The notes beneath the pieces were generated by a model. The model was given only the letters and a program-made list of their open reading frames with translations. It was not told where the DNA came from and did not search any database. A DNA stretch of 64,000 bases from the NCBI RefSeq assembly GCF_019139815.1, contig NZ_CP077079.1, forward strand, positions 4,774,001 to 4,838,000, written 5' to 3'. The position numbers were made by a program, and so were the translations under genes. This DNA comes from Pseudomonas asgharzadehiana. GTDB lineage: Bacteria; Pseudomonadota; Gammaproteobacteria; Pseudomonadales; Pseudomonadaceae. This document shows positions 1-8,902 of this stretch, one piece after another (the stretch's first letter is position 1; the number at the start of each line of letters is the position of its first letter).

Positions 1-71
1 TTTGCGGTGCTCGGGCTTATTGCGACAGGTTGCACAGGCTTGTGGGCCAGCTTCAAGCGTTCTGGTTGGCT

Positions 72-797
72 TTAAGCGCGCGCCTCAGGTTTGTGCGCCA
101 CAAAGCGCATCATCCATTCCGCCACCGTGGCGCCGTGGTGGTCACGCTTAAGGCTCGCTACGCCGTTCGTGTAGATCGTTTCACCCAGCGTTGTCTGAAG
201 AATCTCCAACAGCTCGCGGGAATAGTCGTGGATGAACTCCGGGTGCCCTTGGAAGCACAGCACCTGGTCGCCAATGTGATACGCGGCGAACGGGCAGAAA
301 TCGCTGGAGGCAATGACCGTGGCATTGTCCGGCAAGGTGGTGACCTGGTCCTGATGGCTGATTAACAGCGTCAGTTCCGGTACCTCCGGGCTCATCCACG
401 GCGCCTTGGTATCGAGTTTGTAATCATGGATGCCCATGCCCCAGCCTTTGCTGGCGCGTTCAGCCTTGCCGCCGAGCAGCAGCGCCAATAGCTGGTGACC
501 GAAACAGATGCCCAGCAATTTGTCGCCACGCTCATAGCGCTGGAGCAGGTAGGTCTTGAGGGTCTGTATCCAGGGGTCGGTACCGAATGAATCGGCCTTG
601 CTGCCGGTCACCAGATAGGCATCGAACACCTCATCGTCCGACGGGTATTCGCCTTGCACCACGTTGTAGACCACAAACTCGGCGGCAATCGGTTGCTTGG
701 CGAACAGGCGCTTGAACATCTGCCCGTAACCTTGGTACTGATCGATCAAGCCTGGACGCAGGATATCGGTTTCCAGGATGCAGACGCGTAGCGACAT
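72..797 (-). CDS. Class I glutamine amidotransferase-like protein
   Basis: Predicted 241-residue cytoplasmic glutaminase of the GMP-synthase-like class I family, which releases ammonia from glutamine or hydrolyses a gamma-glutamyl bond. The nucleophile motif GICFGHQ puts Cys98 at the elbow, and GHPEF supplies His185 and Glu187 of the triad. The start is the ATG at 797, giving MSLRVCILETD, because the longer open frame only adds a Cys/Pro-rich stretch with no family resemblance. No synthetase domain is attached, so the ammonia acceptor or true substrate is unknown. It lies about 90 bp downstream of the beta-oxidation pair on the same strand, separated by a REP element, so co-transcription is possible. 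The family call is firm; the substrate is not. Confidence 0.85.
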   Translation of the reverse strand: MSLRVCILETDILRPGLIDQYQGYGQMFKRLFAKQPIAAEFVVYNVVQGEYPSDDEVFDAYLVTGSKADSFGTDPWIQTLKTYLLQRYERGDKLLGICFGHQLLALLLGGKAERASKGWGMGIHDYKLDTKAPWMSPEVPELTLLISHQDQVTTLPDNATVIASSDFCPFAAYHIGDQVLCFQGHPEFIHDYSRELLEILQTTLGETIYTNGVASLKRDHHGATVAEWMMRFVAHKPEARA

Positions 798-863
798 AAA
801 AAATACCTGACACGGCGATGGGAATATTGAACACCCAGAGCCTGCCTTGAAACACCCCTTCAA

Positions 864-881
864 GGCAAGCCCCCTCCCACA
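864..881. repeat. Single REP element (half of a REPIN)
   Basis: The reverse complement reads TGTGGGAGGGGGCTTGCC, the core of the Pseudomonas fluorescens REP family seen as pairs elsewhere in this window. Only one arm is present here, in the short gap between two minus-strand genes. Confidence 0.6.
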
Positions 882-887
882 CGCCGA

Positions 888-3035
888 TCACCGAAACACT
901 TCATCTCGTGCGGCTTTGTCGAGCAACAACGCCGGCGGCGAAAACCGCTCGCCATACTGCTCAGCCAGATAACGGGCGCGGGCGATGAAGTCGTTCAAGC
1001 CGTACTGGTTGATAAACTGCAACGCTCCCCCACTCCACGCCGCAAAACCAATGCCGAAAATCGACCCCACGTTGGCGTCGGCAGTGGACATCAACACGCC
1101 CTCCTCCACGCAGCGCACGGTTTCGATGGCCTGGATAAACAGCAAACGGTCGCGCACATCCTGCGCAGAGATCTGTTGATCCGGCTGTTCAAAGCGCTTT
1201 TTCAGTTCGGGCCACAAGTACTTCTGCCCGCCACTGGGATATTCATAGAACCCGCCGCCTGCCGCCTTGCCTGAACGCTGGTATTCGTTCACCAGCAGAT
1301 CGATGACCGCCGTCGCCGGATGCCCAGGTACATTCTTACCTTCAGCCAGCAGGTCTTTGGCCGCCTGCTGTCGGATATGGCTCATCAGGCTGAGGGAGAC
1401 TTCATCGGAAACGGCCAGCGGCCCCACCGGCATACCCGCTTTGCGCGCTTCGGTTTCAATCATCGGCGCAGCCACACCCTCGCCGAGCATGGCGATGCCT
1501 TCGTTGGTGAAGGTGCCGAACACCCGCGAGGTAAAGAAGCCGCGACGGTCGTTGACCACGATCGGGGTTTTCTTGATTTGCAGGACAAAATCGAACCCAC
1601 GGGCCAGGGTTTCGTCCGAGGTGTTGGCGCCCTTGATGATTTCCACCAAAGGCATTTTGTGTACCGGGCTGAAAAAATGCAGGCCGATGAATTTGCCGGC
1701 ATCCGGCACCGCCTTGGCCAGGCCGCTGATGGGCAAGGTGGAGGTATTGGAAGCGATCACCGCATCGGCGCCGACCACGTTTCGCGCGGCAGCCGAGACC
1801 TTGGCCTTGAGCTCACGGTCTTCGAACACTGCTTCGATGATCAGGTCACAGCCGGCCAGGTCGGCATCCGAGGCCGTAGGATGGATCCGCGCCAAGGTGC
1901 TTTCCCGCTGCTCGGCGCTCAATTGCCCACGGCCGACTTTTTTGTCCAGCAACGCCGCCGAATGCGCCTTGCCCTTCTCGGCACCGGCCTGGGTGATGTC
2001 CTTGAGCACCACGTCGACCCCCGCGCAGGCGCTGGCATAGGCAATACCCGCGCCCATCATCCCTGCGCCAAGCACGCCGACCTTGCGCGTCACATAGGGG
2101 GCAAAGCCCTGGGGCCGCGAGCGGCCGGCCTTGATTTGATTAAGCTGGAACCAGAAGGTGCCGATCATGTTTTTCGCCACTTGCCCCACGACCAGCTCGG
2201 TGAAGTAGCGGGTTTCAATCAGGTGCGCGGTGTCGACATCCACCTGGGCACCCTCGACGGCGGCGCAGAGGATTTTCTCCGGAGCCGGGAAACAGCCGTT
2301 GGTTTTGCTGCGCAGGATCGACGGCGCAATCGCCAGCATCTGTGCCACCTTGGGGCTCGCTGGAGTGCCGCCGGGGAGCTGATAGGCCTTGTTGTCCCAG
2401 GGCTGCCTGGCGTCCGGGTTGGCCAGGATCCAGGCACGGGATTTGGCCAGCAACTCGTCGCGGTTCACCGCCAGCTCATTGATCAAACCGGCTTGCAGCG
2501 CCTGCTGCGGCCGAATTTTTTTACCCTCCAGCAAATACGGCAAGGCTTTTTCCAGGCCGAGCATGCGCACCATGCGCACCACGCCACCGCCGCCGGGCAA
2601 CAGGCCCAGAGTGACTTCCGGCAGACCGAGCTGCACCGATTTATCGTCCAGCGCAACCCGGTAATGACACGCCAGGCAAATCTCCCAACCGCCCCCCAGG
2701 GCCGCGCCGTTGATCGCCGCCACCACCGGTTTGCCGAGGGTTTCCAGACGGCGCAGTTGCGCTTTTAACACCCGCACGCCGTCGTAGAAGTCCTTGGCGT
2801 GGGCCTTGTCGACCTGGATCAGTTCATTAAGGTCACCGCCGGCGAAGAAGGTCTTCTTCGCCGAGGTGATAATCACCCCAGCGATGTGGTCCTTTTCTGC
2901 TTCCAAACGTAGGACGGTGGCCGCCATGGCCTCGCGGTATGCGCCGTTCATGGTGTTGGCGCTCTGGCCGGGCATGTCGAGGATAAGCACCACGATCCGG
3001 TCCTGGCCTTTTTCGTAACGAATGGCATCGGTCAT
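888..3035 (-). CDS. Bifunctional enoyl-CoA hydratase / 3-hydroxyacyl-CoA dehydrogenase (FadB/FadJ-like)
   Basis: A 715-residue multifunctional beta-oxidation enzyme. Residues 1–190 form the crotonase domain, with an oxyanion region and the two catalytic glutamates at Glu118 (GGGWEIC) and Glu140 (GLPEVT). The NAD-binding Rossmann motif GAGMMG begins near residue 323 and is followed by the two 3-hydroxyacyl-CoA dehydrogenase domains. Its length fits the alpha subunit of a trifunctional complex. The ATG at 3035 has AAGGAA upstream. It is 15 bp downstream of the thiolase gene, so the two form an operon coding for the alpha and beta subunits. It resembles the P. aeruginosa PA1737-type paralogue more than the main fadB5; that assignment is from memory. 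Chain-length preference cannot be read from sequence. Confidence 0.93.
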   Translation of the reverse strand: MTDAIRYEKGQDRIVVLILDMPGQSANTMNGAYREAMAATVLRLEAEKDHIAGVIITSAKKTFFAGGDLNELIQVDKAHAKDFYDGVRVLKAQLRRLETLGKPVVAAINGAALGGGWEICLACHYRVALDDKSVQLGLPEVTLGLLPGGGGVVRMVRMLGLEKALPYLLEGKKIRPQQALQAGLINELAVNRDELLAKSRAWILANPDARQPWDNKAYQLPGGTPASPKVAQMLAIAPSILRSKTNGCFPAPEKILCAAVEGAQVDVDTAHLIETRYFTELVVGQVAKNMIGTFWFQLNQIKAGRSRPQGFAPYVTRKVGVLGAGMMGAGIAYASACAGVDVVLKDITQAGAEKGKAHSAALLDKKVGRGQLSAEQRESTLARIHPTASDADLAGCDLIIEAVFEDRELKAKVSAAARNVVGADAVIASNTSTLPISGLAKAVPDAGKFIGLHFFSPVHKMPLVEIIKGANTSDETLARGFDFVLQIKKTPIVVNDRRGFFTSRVFGTFTNEGIAMLGEGVAAPMIETEARKAGMPVGPLAVSDEVSLSLMSHIRQQAAKDLLAEGKNVPGHPATAVIDLLVNEYQRSGKAAGGGFYEYPSGGQKYLWPELKKRFEQPDQQISAQDVRDRLLFIQAIETVRCVEEGVLMSTADANVGSIFGIGFAAWSGGALQFINQYGLNDFIARARYLAEQYGERFSPPALLLDKAARDEVFR

Positions 3036-3050
3036 CAGAAATTCCTTGGA

Positions 3051-4256
3051 TCAGAGGCGTTCGATAATGGTGGCGATCCCCATGCCACCGCCGACACACA
3101 GGGTGGCCAGGCCGTAGCGTTGCCGGCGCACTTCGAGTTCGTCGAGCAAGGTGCCCAGGATCGCGCAACCGGTGGCGCCCAGTGGGTGGCCCATGGCGAT
3201 GGAACCACCATTGACGTTGACTCGCGCCGCATCAATGCGCATGTCCTTGATGAATTTGAGCACCACCGAGGCAAACGCTTCGTTGACTTCGAACAGGTCG
3301 ATGTCTTCCACGCGCAAACCGGCCTTGGCCAAGGCTTTGCGGGTAGCCGGCGCGGGGCCGGTCAGCATGATGGTGGGGTCGGTGCTGGTCACCGCGGTAG
3401 CGACGATGCGCGCCCGTGGCTGCAGGCCCAGCTCGCGGCCCTTGGCCTCGGAGCCGATCAACATCAGCGCGGCGCCATCGACGATGCCGGAGCTGTTGCC
3501 CGGCGTGTGCACATGCCGGATGCGCTCCACATGGCTGTAGACCCGCAACGCGGTGGCATCGAAGCCCATTTGCCCGATCATTTCGAAGCTGGGCTTGAGC
3601 TTGCCCAGACCGTCGAGCGTGGAGTCGCCACGGATAAATTCGTCATGGTCGAGCAGCACGATGCCGTTCTGGTCCTGCACCGCAATCAGCGATTTGTTGA
3701 AGGAACCGTCGGCGCGCGCCCTGGCCGCTTTCTGCTGGGACTGTAGGGCAAAGGTGTCGACGTCTTCACGGGTAAAGCCTTCGAGGGTGGCGATCAGGTC
3801 GGCACCGATGCCCTGGGGCGTGAAGTGGCTGTGCATGTTGGTTTGCGGGTCGAGCACCCAGGCACCGCCATCACTGCCCATGGGCACGCGGGACATGGAC
3901 TCGACGCCGCCTACCACCACCAGGTCTTCAAAGCCGGAACGCACTTTCATCGCGCCCAGGTTCACCGCTTCCAGGCCCGAGGCGCAGAAGCGGTTGACCT
4001 GTACACCGGCGACACTGATGGCCCAGTCCGCCACCAGAGCGGCGGTTTTGGCAATGTCGGCGCCCTGATCCCCCACCGGGGTCACGCAGCCCAGCACAAT
4101 GTCATCCACTTGCTGGGTGTCGAGGTCGCTGCGTTGCGCCAGTGCGGTGAGCAGGCCTGCCACCAGGTTCACCGGCTTGATGCTGTGCAACGCACCGTCG
4201 GCCTTGCCCTTGCCACGGGGTGTGCGTATCGCATCAAAGATCAAAGCTTGGGTCAT
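3051..4256 (-). CDS. Acetyl-CoA C-acyltransferase (thiolase, FadA-like)
   Basis: A 401-residue thiolase that cleaves 3-ketoacyl-CoA with CoA to acetyl-CoA and a shortened acyl-CoA. The nucleophile is Cys91 in [10 protein letters not shown]. The C-terminal half carries [14 protein letters not shown] (the active-site His) and the second catalytic cysteine, Cys387, in CVGGGMG. It is the first gene of the operon, with the hydratase/dehydrogenase directly after it, as in other fadA/fadB-type pairs of the PA1736–PA1737 kind. The ATG at 4256 follows GAGGA. The roughly 390 bp upstream contain an inverted repeat listed separately. A degradative role is more likely than biosynthetic because of the fused hydratase/dehydrogenase neighbour. 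Confidence 0.93.
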   Translation of the reverse strand: MTQALIFDAIRTPRGKGKADGALHSIKPVNLVAGLLTALAQRSDLDTQQVDDIVLGCVTPVGDQGADIAKTAALVADWAISVAGVQVNRFCASGLEAVNLGAMKVRSGFEDLVVVGGVESMSRVPMGSDGGAWVLDPQTNMHSHFTPQGIGADLIATLEGFTREDVDTFALQSQQKAARARADGSFNKSLIAVQDQNGIVLLDHDEFIRGDSTLDGLGKLKPSFEMIGQMGFDATALRVYSHVERIRHVHTPGNSSGIVDGAALMLIGSEAKGRELGLQPRARIVATAVTSTDPTIMLTGPAPATRKALAKAGLRVEDIDLFEVNEAFASVVLKFIKDMRIDAARVNVNGGSIAMGHPLGATGCAILGTLLDELEVRRQRYGLATLCVGGGMGIATIIERL

Positions 4257-4287
4257 GACGTCCTCGGAGCATTGCGCAGTAGTGCCC

Positions 4288-4379
4288 TTACCTTAGGCCC
4301 GATTGACACGGTTTCAATGACGGATGCGCTCATTGCTTTTGACCCCCACGCTCGGACGAACGGTAGGGCCCTAAGGTAA
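4288..4379. promoter_or_regulatory. Widely spaced inverted repeat upstream of the thiolase operon
   Basis: TTACCTTAGGCCC at 4288–4300 is repeated in reverse complement at 4366–4379, with one extra C. Each copy holds a CCTWAGG core. Centre-to-centre distance is about 78 bp. On the minus strand the proximal copy falls where a TTGAAA –35 with 16-bp spacer would place the –10, so it could be a repressor operator pair. This is inference. The rest of 4257–4646 shows no gene. Confidence 0.35.
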
Positions 4380-4646
4380 TTCGCGGGTTAATCGTTTTAG
4401 CTGTCTAGCCAAGGCATTGGCGCCAAGATGGCGTTATGCCTCATACGTTTTTAAGCTGATTTCCTGCTTAGCTGATATGAAATGGATCTAAGCGTTGAAG
4501 AACGGGGGCTCTAAGGTTCAATCAGTAGGAGGTTGCTGCCGGGTTTTGCTGGAGCAGCTGTAAGAAAAGCGACACGTCAACGCGCCATACTGAAATAAAC
4601 CGGCACGTATTTGACGCTCAGGAATAACAACAAAAGGCAGTCAGCC

Positions 4647-4742
4647 ATGTTCAAGCACACAAAAGTACGTCAGGCGGGACTTATTCTGTTCGCCACCACC
4701 CTGATTCTGATCTTGCCCAACTTGACCAAAGTTATTGGGTGA
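4647..4742 (+). CDS. 31-residue single-pass membrane peptide
   Basis: A short open frame, ATG at 4647, coding for a 31-residue peptide. It has a basic N-terminus (MFKHTKVRQ), a hydrophobic stretch of about 15 residues (GLILFATTLILILP) and a short polar tail. An AAAGGCAG sequence upstream is a plausible ribosome binding site. A hairpin with a T-run ends the transcript about 45 bp later, so it looks like an independent small gene. The predicted topology is one transmembrane helix with a cytoplasmic N-terminus. No family is recognised and no function is proposed. Small membrane peptides of this type are often missed by gene callers. Confidence 0.5.
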   Translation: MFKHTKVRQAGLILFATTLILILPNLTKVIG

Positions 4743-4785
4743 TGCCGCGTGCGCAGCACTGCATGCATCAGGACTACCGATTTTT

Positions 4786-4841
4786 GGCAGCACCTGCCGG
4801 GCCTTCGTGTATAGCGATCCTGTTGCAGGGGCTGCCTTTTT
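4786..4841 (+). terminator. Rho-independent terminator after the 31-residue peptide gene
   Basis: The arms GGCAGCACCTGC (4786–4797) and GCAGGGGCTGCC (4825–4836) pair over 12 bp with one mismatch and are followed by TTTTT. The loop is long (27 nt). The position fits the end of the small peptide transcript. Confidence 0.5.
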
Positions 4842-4897
4842 ACGCGTGTTTTTGCGCTATCGTGAGCCCCATCGCGACTTAACACGGGGCCTGCGCC

Positions 4898-5704
4898 TTG
4901 AAACCGATCTTTGCATTTATCGCCTTGCTGCTTGCCCTGCCCGCTCATGCGGCGCAATTGACCATTGAGCTGGACCACACCAGCAAAACTTGGCAAACCG
5001 CCGACCTGCTCAAGCACCCGGATGCGCAGACGGTGCAGATCGTCGATGACGTTTCCTACAAGCGCAACATGACCTATCGCGCATTGCCATTGGCTGTACT
5101 CCTACCAGGCCTTAAGCCTGAAAATCACCTGCAAGCCGTGGCCCTCGACGGCTTCGCCGCTGAACTTACCGCCGCCCCGCTGCTGCAGAACCACGGCGCC
5201 CGCGCTTGGCTGGCGGTGGAAGACCCCGCCAAACCATGGCCTGCCCTGGCCGATGGCAAGCCCAGCGCCGGGCCGTTCTACCTGGTGTGGACCGACCCGC
5301 AGGCCGGGCATATCAGCCCTGAGCAATGGCCGTTCCAAGTTTCCAGAATCAAGCAACTGCAAACGGTGGCCGAGCGTTTTCCGGCGCTGTTGCCTGACCC
5401 GGCACTGGCCGCAAATGACCCGATCAATAGAGGCTTTGCGCTGTTCCAGAAAAACTGCCTGGCCTGCCATCGCCTAAATGGCGCAGGCGATGCACAGGTG
5501 GGCCCGGACTTGAATACGCCTTACAGCCCCACCGAATATTTCGGCGCTGATTTCCTCAAGCGCTATATCCGCGACCCCCAAAGTCTGCGGCATTGGCCCC
5601 AGGCGAAGATGCCGGCATTCGCCGCCAGCGTGTTGCCTGACAGCGAGTTGGATTTGCTGGTGGGGTATTTGAAGCATATGGCGGGGCGTAAACAACAGCC
5701 TTGA
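4898..5704 (+). CDS. Exported protein: sulfite-oxidase-like molybdopterin-fold region plus cytochrome c
   Basis: A 268-residue exported protein. Residues 1–19 are a Sec signal peptide (hydrophobic core then AHA-A). Residues 20–160 resemble the molybdopterin-binding fold of sulfite-oxidase-like proteins. Residues 175–265 are a class I cytochrome c domain with the heme motif CLACH at 187–191 and a likely distal Met near 238 (AKMPAF). The first codon is TTG at 4898; no ATG fits before the mature domain, and GGGG lies upstream. It would act in the periplasm in single-electron transfer. Partner and substrate are unknown, and the molybdopterin assignment is weaker than the cytochrome one. It is transcribed alone. 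Confidence 0.75.
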   Translation: MKPIFAFIALLLALPAHAAQLTIELDHTSKTWQTADLLKHPDAQTVQIVDDVSYKRNMTYRALPLAVLLPGLKPENHLQAVALDGFAAELTAAPLLQNHGARAWLAVEDPAKPWPALADGKPSAGPFYLVWTDPQAGHISPEQWPFQVSRIKQLQTVAERFPALLPDPALAANDPINRGFALFQKNCLACHRLNGAGDAQVGPDLNTPYSPTEYFGADFLKRYIRDPQSLRHWPQAKMPAFAASVLPDSELDLLVGYLKHMAGRKQQP

Positions 5705-5737
5705 GACCGCCCCACATTGATCTGCGGCGCCTTGAGA

Positions 5738-6541
5738 TTATTGCTGCTGCACTGCGATCACCGGCGTGGGCGCCACGAACACCTTGGCATGCATCTGCTC
5801 ATGCCCGCCGCCACGGCGCATGCCGCGCACCGGGCAGGCGTCAAGATAATCCAAGCCCACCGCGAGCTTGAGGTGCCGCTCCGGCCGTGCCAGTTGGTTG
5901 GTCACGTCAAAGCTGTACCAGGCGCCGTCCAACCAGGCTTCGGCCCAAGCGTGGCTGGCCAGGTGCGTGCTGTCTTCGGTGTACAAATACCCTGATACAT
6001 AGCGTGCCGCGATCCCAAGGCTGCGCGCGCAGGCCAGGAACGCGTGAGTGTGGTCCTGACAAACACCCGCCCCGCCGGCAAAGGCCTGCGCGGCACTGGT
6101 GTCGACTTCGGTGGCGCCAGGGGTATAGACCATCACGTGGTTGAGCGCGTGCGTCAGGTCGATCAATGCCGTGCGGTCGCGACGTTGATGACAGTGCTGT
6201 TCGGCAAACTCACGCAACGCCTCGTCGGGCTCGGTCAGGCGCGTGCAGCGCAGGAACGGAAGCGGCGATTGGCTCTCGTGTTCGGCCTCGCGCAATTCGT
6301 CGATGTCCACTTGGCCACGGGCACCGATGATGATGGTGTCATGCGGCTCATCCAGGGTCAGCACGTGCAGGATATTGCCGAACGGGTCCACTTGGGCGCG
6401 CACCGGGCGCGGCAGGTCCAATTGCCAACTGAGTACGTGCTGGCGCTCGCTGTCGTGGGGGGTCACACGCAAGTACTGGATGCTGGCGCGCACTTGGTCT
6501 TCGTAGTGGTAGGTAGTTTCGTGGCTGATGGAGAGTCTCAT
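5738..6541 (-). CDS. Transglutaminase-family cysteine protease-like protein
   Basis: A 267-residue protein of the transglutaminase-like superfamily with the bacterial N-terminal beta-strand region (residues 1–80) seen in this subfamily. The catalytic triad reads as Cys161 in GAGVCQDHTH, His197 in SHAWAE and Asp212 in SFDVTN. There is no signal peptide. It is the last gene of a three-gene operon; its ATG overlaps the stop of the alpha-E gene by 4 bp. In many bacteria this trio (ATP-grasp, alpha-E, transglutaminase) is conserved and is thought to make or process a peptide-like product. Whether this member hydrolyses or transfers is unknown. Confidence 0.85.
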   Translation of the reverse strand: MRLSISHETTYHYEDQVRASIQYLRVTPHDSERQHVLSWQLDLPRPVRAQVDPFGNILHVLTLDEPHDTIIIGARGQVDIDELREAEHESQSPLPFLRCTRLTEPDEALREFAEQHCHQRRDRTALIDLTHALNHVMVYTPGATEVDTSAAQAFAGGAGVCQDHTHAFLACARSLGIAARYVSGYLYTEDSTHLASHAWAEAWLDGAWYSFDVTNQLARPERHLKLAVGLDYLDACPVRGMRRGGGHEQMHAKVFVAPTPVIAVQQQ

Positions 6542-7488
6542 GCCGCCTCCAGGTAGGAACTGTAGATGGCGTCGCCCAACTGGCGAACCAAAGGGATAAA
6601 GTCGGTCAGCCAGGCGTGCAGGCCTTCTTCGAGGATTTCATCAATGGCGGTAAAGCGCAGGCGCGCGTCCATCTCGGCGGCCAGGCGTTGCGCCGGTCGC
6701 CCGTTGAGGCCTGGCAGGCTGGCGAGGATCTGGTCGATCTCTTCGCTGCAGGCCCTGAGCGAGCGCGGCACGTCTGCGCGCAACAGCAACAGTTGCGCAA
6801 CGTGTCGGGCGCCTGGGGCGTCGCGATAAATCTCGGTATAGGCCTCGAACGACGACAGCGCGCGCAACAAGGCGCTCCATTGGTAGTAGGCGTGAGCCGT
6901 GCCGTCGGTGACGGCTTCGGCGCGGTCGCCGGCCATTTCATAGCGTGCGTCCAGCAAACGCAGGGTGTTGTCGGCGCGCTCGATAAACGTGCCCAGACGA
7001 ATGAAACGGAACGCGTCGTTGCGCATGATGGTGCCGTAGGTGGCGCCGCGAAACAGATGTGAGCGCTCCTTGACCCACTCGCAGAAACGGCTCATGCCGT
7101 AGCGGCCCAGGCCTTGTTGGGCGATATCGCGGATATCCAGCCAGGTGGCGTTGATGTTTTCCCACATGTCGGCGGTAATTCGCCCACGCACCGCATGGGC
7201 ACTGGCCCGCGCGGCGCCGAGACAACTGTAGATACTGGCCGGGTTGGCCGCGTCCAGAGCGAAGAAGTGCAGCAGGTTTTCGGCATGCAATTCACCGTGG
7301 CGCTCGCGGTAATCCTCCAGGGTGCCGGTGATCAATAACGGCATGGCCAGTTCATGCAGGCCATCGCCGCGCCCGTCCTGGGGCATCAGCGACAACGAAT
7401 AACTGACATCGAGCATGCGCGCGAGGTTTTCGGCGCGCTCAAGGTAGCGCGACATCCAATATAAATCCGAGGCAGTTCTGCTCAACAT
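6538..7488 (-). CDS. Alpha-E domain protein
   Basis: A 316-residue all-alpha protein of the alpha-E (DUF403) family, beginning MLSRTASDLYWMSRYLERAEN. The longer open frame upstream reads inside the ATP-grasp gene, and the chosen ATG at 7488 sits 4 bp after that gene's stop. The family has no known enzymatic activity and is found almost only next to circularly permuted ATP-grasp genes, where it is presumed to assist the ligase or be its substrate. The sequence is rich in Arg/Glu amphipathic helices, without membrane segments or cysteine clusters. The family call is confident; the role is not. Confidence 0.88.
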   Translation of the reverse strand: MLSRTASDLYWMSRYLERAENLARMLDVSYSLSLMPQDGRGDGLHELAMPLLITGTLEDYRERHGELHAENLLHFFALDAANPASIYSCLGAARASAHAVRGRITADMWENINATWLDIRDIAQQGLGRYGMSRFCEWVKERSHLFRGATYGTIMRNDAFRFIRLGTFIERADNTLRLLDARYEMAGDRAEAVTDGTAHAYYQWSALLRALSSFEAYTEIYRDAPGARHVAQLLLLRADVPRSLRACSEEIDQILASLPGLNGRPAQRLAAEMDARLRFTAIDEILEEGLHAWLTDFIPLVRQLGDAIYSSYLEAA

Positions 7489-7492
7489 GGCA

Positions 7493-8902
7493 TCAATCCT
7501 CCACCACCCAGGTGTCTTTGGTGCCGCCGCCCTGGGACGAGTTGACCACCAGCGAACCTTCGCGCAGCGCCACACGGGTCAAGCCGCCGGGGACTACACG
7601 GGTTTCCTTGCCGGACAACACAAACGGGCGCAGGTCGATGTGCCGTGGGGCGATACCGTTTTCGACAAAGGTCGGGCAGGTGGACAGGCATAGGGTCGGT
7701 TGAGCGATATAGGCGTGGGGCTTGGCCTTGATACGCGCACGGAAGGCTTCGATCTCGGCCGCGGTGGACGCGGGCCCCACCAGCATGCCGTAGCCGCCGG
7801 AGCCTTGGGTTTCCTTGACCACCAAGTCCGGCAGGTTGGCCAGCACGTGGGACAGTTCATCAGGTTTGCGGCACTGGAAGGTCGGCACGTTCTTCAGGAT
7901 CGGTTCTTCATCCAGGTAAAAACGGATCATCTCGGTGACGAAGGGATACACCGACTTGTCATCCGCCACCCCGGTGCCGATGGCATTGGCCAGCACCACG
8001 TTGCCTGAACGATAGGCGGCGAGCAGGCCGGGTACGCCGAGCATGGAGTGCGGATTGAACGCCAGCGGGTCGAGAAACGCGTCGTCGAGGCGACGGTAGA
8101 TCACGTCCACCGCCTTGGGGCCGTCGGTGGTGCGCATAAATACGCGGTCATCACGTACGAACAAGTCAGCCCCTTCCACCAGTTCCACACCCATTTCCCG
8201 AGCGAGGAACGCATGCTCAAAAAAGGCGCTGTTGAACCGCCCCGGCGTCAGTACCACCACGCTGGGGTTATCCAGGGGGCTGGAGCTTTTCAGGGTATCG
8301 AGCAGCAGGTTGGGGTAATGGTCGATGGGCGCGATGCGCTGGGCCGCGAACAGTTCGGGGAACAGGCGCATCATCATCTTGCGGTCTTCGAGCATGTAGC
8401 TGACACCGCTGGGTGTACGCAGGTTGTCCTCCAGCACGTAGTAAGTGCCATCGCCATCACGTACGAGATCGACCCCGGAGATGTGGGAATACAGATCACG
8501 GTGCAGATCCAGCCCCTGCATCGCCAATTGATATTGCTCGTTGGCCAGCACCTGTTCGGCGGGAATGATGCCGGCCTTGATGATGCGTTGCTCGTGGTAC
8601 AGGTCGGCCAGAAACATGTTCAGCGCCTTGACCCGCTGGATGCAACCGCGCTCGACCACCCGCCATTCACTGGCCGGAATACTGCGCGGGATGGTGTCGA
8701 AGGGGATCAGGCGCTCGGTGCCTTGCTCGTCCCCGTACAGGGTGAAGGTGATCCCGGCGCGGTGAAACAGCAAATCGGCTTCGCGGCGACGCTGGGCCAA
8801 GAGTTCTGCCGGGGTGTCGGCCAACCAGCGGGCGAATTCGCGGTAGTGCGGGCGCACCTGCCCCGCCCCATCGTACATCTCATCGTAATAAGTGCGGATC
8901 AT
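7493..8902 (-). CDS. Circularly permuted ATP-grasp type 2 protein (peptide-ligase-like)
   Basis: A 469-residue protein of the circularly permuted ATP-grasp family, first gene of the three-gene operon. It begins MIRTYYDEMYDGAGQVRPHY at an ATG (8902) with an excellent AAGGAG site 6 nt upstream, so the longer frame to 8965 is not used. Recognisable blocks are the nucleotide and metal-binding region YYVLEDNLRTPSGVSY and the glycine-rich GSGGYGM loop. ATP-grasp enzymes couple a carboxylate to an amine through an acyl phosphate. Genome-neighbourhood studies predict this class forms peptide-like bonds together with alpha-E and transglutaminase partners. Substrate and product are unknown. Confidence 0.88.
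   Translation of the reverse strand: MIRTYYDEMYDGAGQVRPHYREFARWLADTPAELLAQRRREADLLFHRAGITFTLYGDEQGTERLIPFDTIPRSIPASEWRVVERGCIQRVKALNMFLADLYHEQRIIKAGIIPAEQVLANEQYQLAMQGLDLHRDLYSHISGVDLVRDGDGTYYVLEDNLRTPSGVSYMLEDRKMMMRLFPELFAAQRIAPIDHYPNLLLDTLKSSSPLDNPSVVVLTPGRFNSAFFEHAFLAREMGVELVEGADLFVRDDRVFMRTTDGPKAVDVIYRRLDDAFLDPLAFNPHSMLGVPGLLAAYRSGNVVLANAIGTGVADDKSVYPFVTEMIRFYLDEEPILKNVPTFQCRKPDELSHVLANLPDLVVKETQGSGGYGMLVGPASTAAEIEAFRARIKAKPHAYIAQPTLCLSTCPTFVENGIAPRHIDLRPFVLSGKETRVVPGGLTRVALREGSLVVNSSQGGGTKDTWVVED

Noticed and set aside
1320..2768. A long plus-strand open frame opposite the hydratase/dehydrogenase gene
   Set aside because: Shadow frame of a high-GC gene; no motif, no ribosome binding site.
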